DNA from: Calvatia gigantea
Taxonomy: Eukaryota > Basidiomycota > Agaricomycetes > Agaricales > Lycoperdaceae
Assembly: GCA_025093985.1 (NCBI GenBank)
Contig: JACAAK010000011.1
Location: forward strand, 1,302,001 to 1,366,000
Reading direction: 5' to 3'
Length of the DNA stretch: 64,000 nucleotides
Position 1 is the first letter of the stretch, and each line of letters opens with the position of its first letter. The position numbers were made by a program, and so were the translations under genes. The notes under the pieces were generated by a model. The model saw only the letters and a list, made by a program, of their open reading frames with translations, was not told where the DNA came from and did no database searches. Below, piece after piece: positions 60,611 to 64,000 of this stretch.

Positions 60611-61084
60611 GGGTTGTTCGCTTTTCCCAATGGATAATATTGGGGCGAAGTATAGAAGTGTCAAAAAAGCCGAAACGCTGGGCCTGTGTGATCTTTTGTA
60701 TGTGAAACTGGTAGAGAAAAATAAAATCGTTTTTTGTTTGAAAAGTCACTCGAGGACAGTGGTTGAATCAGGAGTACAGACGCTCTTCGTCCTCGACACA
60801 CCCCGCCGGTTGCGGCTACTTTGTGATTCCAGCAGCCAAGCTGAACAAACCACCGGAGGCTCTCCATCCAAGTTTGCGCACTTTGAGACCGTCAATCTAG
60901 ACCCTTCAGTCGTTGAATGTGTCGAAGGCATGACAACTCGGAACTATCGTAACAACCTGATAGGATCGTTCACCGCTTCTATGACCCCCCGTGAAATCCG
61001 CTCACTGAAGTGGGTGTCTCACCCTACAAAATTCGAGAAAGGCTAACTATTCAAGTAGAGAGGCCATCCACAACCTCTGATCTC
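60611..61084. other. Intergenic region between convergent GH16 and CBM1 genes
   Basis: About 470 bp. A plus-strand frame of 154 codons at 60582-61046 overlaps the GH16 3' end and resembles no family; not called. Confidence 0.4.
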
Positions 61085-61494
61085 TTAGACTGAAATTCCG
61101 GTAGGCGTGGGCTGTGCCGTTGCACTCGCCGTACTTGTGATAGGCAAGCATTGAGAGACAACTTACGAGGAGGTGAGCAAATCCCTCGAAACTTCAAGGC
61201 ATACAATCAAACTCACATTCGTTCCACTTGAAGCAGTATGTACCCTCTACACAAAGCCCGCAGGGATTGCAGTACTATAGTTTAGACGTTAAATTTTGAG
61301 GATACAATAAGAGTATGTCGCCTACAATTCCACCGCCTATCCAGAGGTCGCCAGTAGCATGGTAGGTCAAGTTGAATCTGAGCCTTACAAGCTCCCCATG
61401 AAGGCACGGTTGGGAGCACCGTAGTAGTTTGCCCTTGAATCGAGGGCACGTAGGTTCCTAGGATTGCCACAGCTAGCAGGAGTTTCAGAGTCAT
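61085..61494 (-). CDS. Small secreted CBM1 (cellulose-binding) protein
   Basis: Predicted exons: 61494-61389, 61336-61326, 61274-61217 and 61161-61085, about 83 aa. It has a signal peptide (MTLKLLLAVAILGTYVPSIQ and on). After splicing comes a 31-residue module starting WGACGGI and ending FVSQC, with Cys and aromatic positions matching fungal CBM1. Trp1, Cys4, Cys15, Cys21 and Cys31 of the module are aligned, with the GTYC and SQC signatures. Two extra cysteines sit at module positions 9 and 12. A Thr/Ala/Pro-rich tail of about 22 residues ends the protein. There is no catalytic domain, so it would be a free-standing CBM1 protein, a class known among fungal small secreted proteins. Exon 2 is only 11 nt. 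The gene is cut by three introns of 52, 51 and 55 nt, all GT..AG. Confidence 0.8.
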
Positions 61495-62895
61495 TTTTTT
61501 GTCAAAGCTGAGATATCCTGCCGTCTTTTATACCCCAATCTTCGCCGAATAGAAGATGCCTAACATGGGGAGAGCATGACGAGCGGTGATGTACACCTGC
61601 AGTGCGCCCGATAAACAGCAGCATTGGCTTCTAAGAGTCATATGAGTTGCTCATCCGACGTCCTTCGCACATATCGGAAACCCATTTGGTGTCTCTATGA
61701 CCATATGGAGGTTATATCAAGTTGACAGAGAATTTCGCTTGATTGCCGGTTGGCATTGAGCACGAAAGGCAGCGGTTGAGACACCGCCCTCTTGCTCGTG
61801 TACACAAGGGAACCTAATCAAATTTATCTGGAGTGAGATGCGTGAATGACGGGTAGGCCTTGTAAGCTAACGCGCTGGAAAAATCTGGGGAGGAATTGAG
61901 GGTATGGAACCGGCTGAACCAAAAATAGTTTGAATTGTAATGGACACCGAAACAGACGCTGGCTGTACCCTTGAACGCTTGAACCTGCCAGATCCAAATC
62001 TATAGCGCCGTTCGTAGAAAATCGAGCTACCCAATTCTTTCCTCTGTGGACTGGATACACCGAAAAGTTGAGTAGATTGAACGGAGGTAGCGGCACACTC
62101 TACTATCTCCGTCCGTGGCAGGCAGCCAAGCATGGCTTTTTACACCATCGGGCGGCGTTAATTCTTCAAGCTTTTGGGCGAACAGAATCAGACACACAAA
62201 ATCCGGGTAAATAAGATGTGGAAAGGGGTGCTTGCGGAAAACGATAAAAGTTTCACAGTTCACGGCCCCTCTTTATTGCTGGTGGTTCTGAGGAGCTGAG
62301 TCTCAGGCAAGCGCAACGGGTCGATTTTCTGTTTACTTTGACAAGCCGCTGAGTCGCCAGTCAAGTGTACATAATTTATTTTCTCGCTTTCTTTCTCCTC
62401 AAATACGGACACACCAACATAACTGCGCTATAGTCATATTGATCCCCCCGCATTCATCATATCTCTACCAGACCTCTTCACAACATCACTCAGGACTTTA
62501 ATCCTCACGTAGACTTAGCTAGCCTAGGCTACGTCCACCGCGTCTTAGCAGTAGGTTTAGAGTTCATCATCATCATCATCATCGCCAGTCACGTGTCGTA
62601 CATGTCATGGCCGGAGCAAAAACCGAGACCAAAAGGACCTCCCGGCTAAAAACAACTGGCAGCACCACTCAAGTGGAGAAGTGTACGAGCAAGGCGCCTG
62701 GTCATTCTGATAATCCTCCGTTAATTTGTACTCGTATACGACTTGTCGGACTTACTGGTGCCGATCCATCTCCAAGGAATCTCCAAGTACGTAACGGAAC
62801 GGTCCGAGGAACCCACATCTGCGCCGCTTCCTGAACCCGAGGTCTGTATTCGTTGTTCCTTCAAACATTTCCCTTACTCTGAACACACACCTGTC
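61495..62895. other. Intergenic region, no gene seen
   Basis: About 1.4 kb between divergent CBM1 and acid phosphatase genes. Frames on both strands are short and unrecognised. A (CAT)n repeat is at 62565. A frame in phase with the phosphatase start is open from 62743, but no similarity supports a start upstream of 62896. Confidence 0.45.
62565..62583. repeat. (CAT)n microsatellite
   Basis: Six CAT units in a row in the leader region of the acid phosphatase gene. Confidence 0.85.
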
Positions 62896-64000
62896 ATGCG
62901 CAGTGCTCACTCTCAATCACAACAGTTTCGGACTCTCTTATCTCTTACGCCCCTCCTTCCTTTCATCGTCCTGATAGACGTCGTCGGTGCTAGCCCATTT
63001 GCGACAACATCATACCAAACTATCCCCACTCCACTGTGTAGCGCAGACGCTGTTGTGGCTCCTGACATGGGACTTTCCTCTAGGATAAATAAGCATGGTG
63101 AACCTGGACCGTATGAGTATCGCCATCCACAGGTACCCCTTGACGTTGAGGAGTATCCCGTAGCTCCAGCCGGCTTGGAGCTTGCACAAGTACATGTCTT
63201 CGTTCGACATGGTGCGCTTCTTTTCTTCCTCAACCTCCTGAGTCACAATATTGACGCTTGATTTGTACGGACAAGGTGAACGGACACCGGTAGGTGTACG
63301 ACTAGCCGACGCACCAGCGAATATCCCAGCACACTGGAACATGTGCAAGACCGCGAAGAGGTTTAAGGCTGCCGTGGCTGAGGTGACGGATATGCCAAGG
63401 ACGGAGAAGGGGTGGCATGCATCGTTAGAGACACGTAGATTGGTAGAACGGAGGGATGGAACAGTTGAAGAGGGTGAATGGTAAGTTCAGATTTTTGTCC
63501 CGGTTGTTGACTCGCACCCTAACCCGGAGAAGCCTACTCGGGGAATTGACAGACAAGGGTCGGCAGGCAAGTCTTGTCTTTTGTCACAACTCTTGGGGTG
63601 CCCATTTCTGACCCGTATCTTATTAGTCGACATATAATTATGGTTTAGCGCTGCGTAAACTTTATTCGGACAAGTCAGTAGTTTTCATTTCCGAAAGACC
63701 TGGGATTCGGAGCTGATCTTGTGTATGTCAGATTAGAGTTTGTTCCTGACATCCTCGAGAACGCCCGCCATGTGTATTTCCGGAGCACAAACATGGCACG
63801 GACAATGGAATCATTACAGCAGATTATGCACGGGTTATACCCAAACGAGAAGTGTGCTGACGATGCGTATCCTCCGCTATTGGTTAGGTATGTCCTTCCT
63901 AGTCAATTCCGTCACCCCCATGTTTGACCACGTCTATGCAGAAACGCCAAGGATGAGAGTTTGGTTGGGAACGCGTTCGCCTGCAAACGCCTAGAAACCC
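62896..64000 (+). CDS. Histidine acid phosphatase family protein, N-terminal part
   Basis: Predicted exons so far: 62896-63211, 63276-63480, 63533-63566, 63627-63673, 63732-63887 and 63942-beyond 64000. The signature RHGERTP (about residues 104-110) with the phosphorylated His is intact, followed by VGVRL, LLGELTDKGRQ, YNYGLALRKLYSDK, HVYFRSTNMARTMESLQQ and NAKDESLVGNAFACKRL. This is the eukaryotic ACP6/PXYLP1-like branch of histidine phosphatases. A hydrophobic stretch near residues 14-27 (LLSLTPLLPFIVLI) is a likely signal peptide or anchor. Intron 3 (63567-63626) has a perfect GC-type donor CAG|GCAAGT with a CTGAC branch site. The C-terminal half, with the second catalytic His, lies beyond the right edge. 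Confidence 0.88.

Noticed and set aside
62565..62583. CRISPR-like or structured repeat
   Set aside because: It is a simple CAT trinucleotide run; no spacer-repeat array exists anywhere in the window.

Overview
The window looks like a nuclear chromosome segment from a filamentous basidiomycete, most likely an Agaricomycete. The protein-coding genes are split by many short introns (mostly 50-75 nt, GT..AG, with CTNAC-like branch sites). The gene content is fungal: alpha-aminoadipate lysine synthesis, a WOPR regulator, an SCS7-type hydroxylase, a CBM1 protein, and ARF-like genes of a type I have seen in mushrooms. There are no operons. I built the gene models by hand from protein-family similarity plus splice phase. 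Every internal junction keeps phase except one in the SEC5-like gene.

Layout. 1-9.2 kb: the 5' end of an NmrA-like reductase gene (- strand, cut by the window edge), a type-B carboxylesterase (-), and two tandem ARF-like GTPase genes (-) with an unusual C-terminal domain and repeated upstream blocks. 9.9-23.2 kb: HMG-CoA reductase (-) with a 1.15-kb intron, a 3.3-kb gene-free stretch, and LYS2 aminoadipate reductase (-). 23.3-27.8 kb: an intron-containing tRNA-Thr, a zinc polyol/alcohol dehydrogenase (+), and convergent with it the ribosome-biogenesis gene ENP2/NOL10 (-). 27.9-28.8 kb: a non-autonomous hAT-like transposon with a perfect 8-bp target-site duplication. 30.7-47.9 kb: plus-strand genes for SURF4/ERV29, MutY, DNAJC11, a Gti1/Pac2 (WOPR) transcription factor and an RMD1 (DUF155) protein. 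48.9-58.7 kb: minus-strand genes for exocyst SEC5, sphingolipid fatty-acid 2-hydroxylase SCS7 and an acyl-CoA synthetase. 59.4-64 kb: secreted GH16 glycosidase (+), a small secreted CBM1 protein (-), and the start of a histidine acid phosphatase (+, cut by the right edge).

Functionally most of these are conserved housekeeping genes: sterol and lysine synthesis, ER export and exocytosis, sphingolipid and fatty-acid metabolism, base-excision repair, ribosome and mitochondrial biology. Accessory content is limited to the ARF-like pair, the transposon, and the GH16/CBM1 pair.

The most unusual signal is in gene structure. Protein continuity calls for one AT..AC intron, four GC..AG introns, and many tiny exons (7, 11, 11, 12, 16, 17, 20, 22, 22, 22, 24 and 28 nt) in a dozen genes. 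No CRISPR array, virus or toxin gene was seen.
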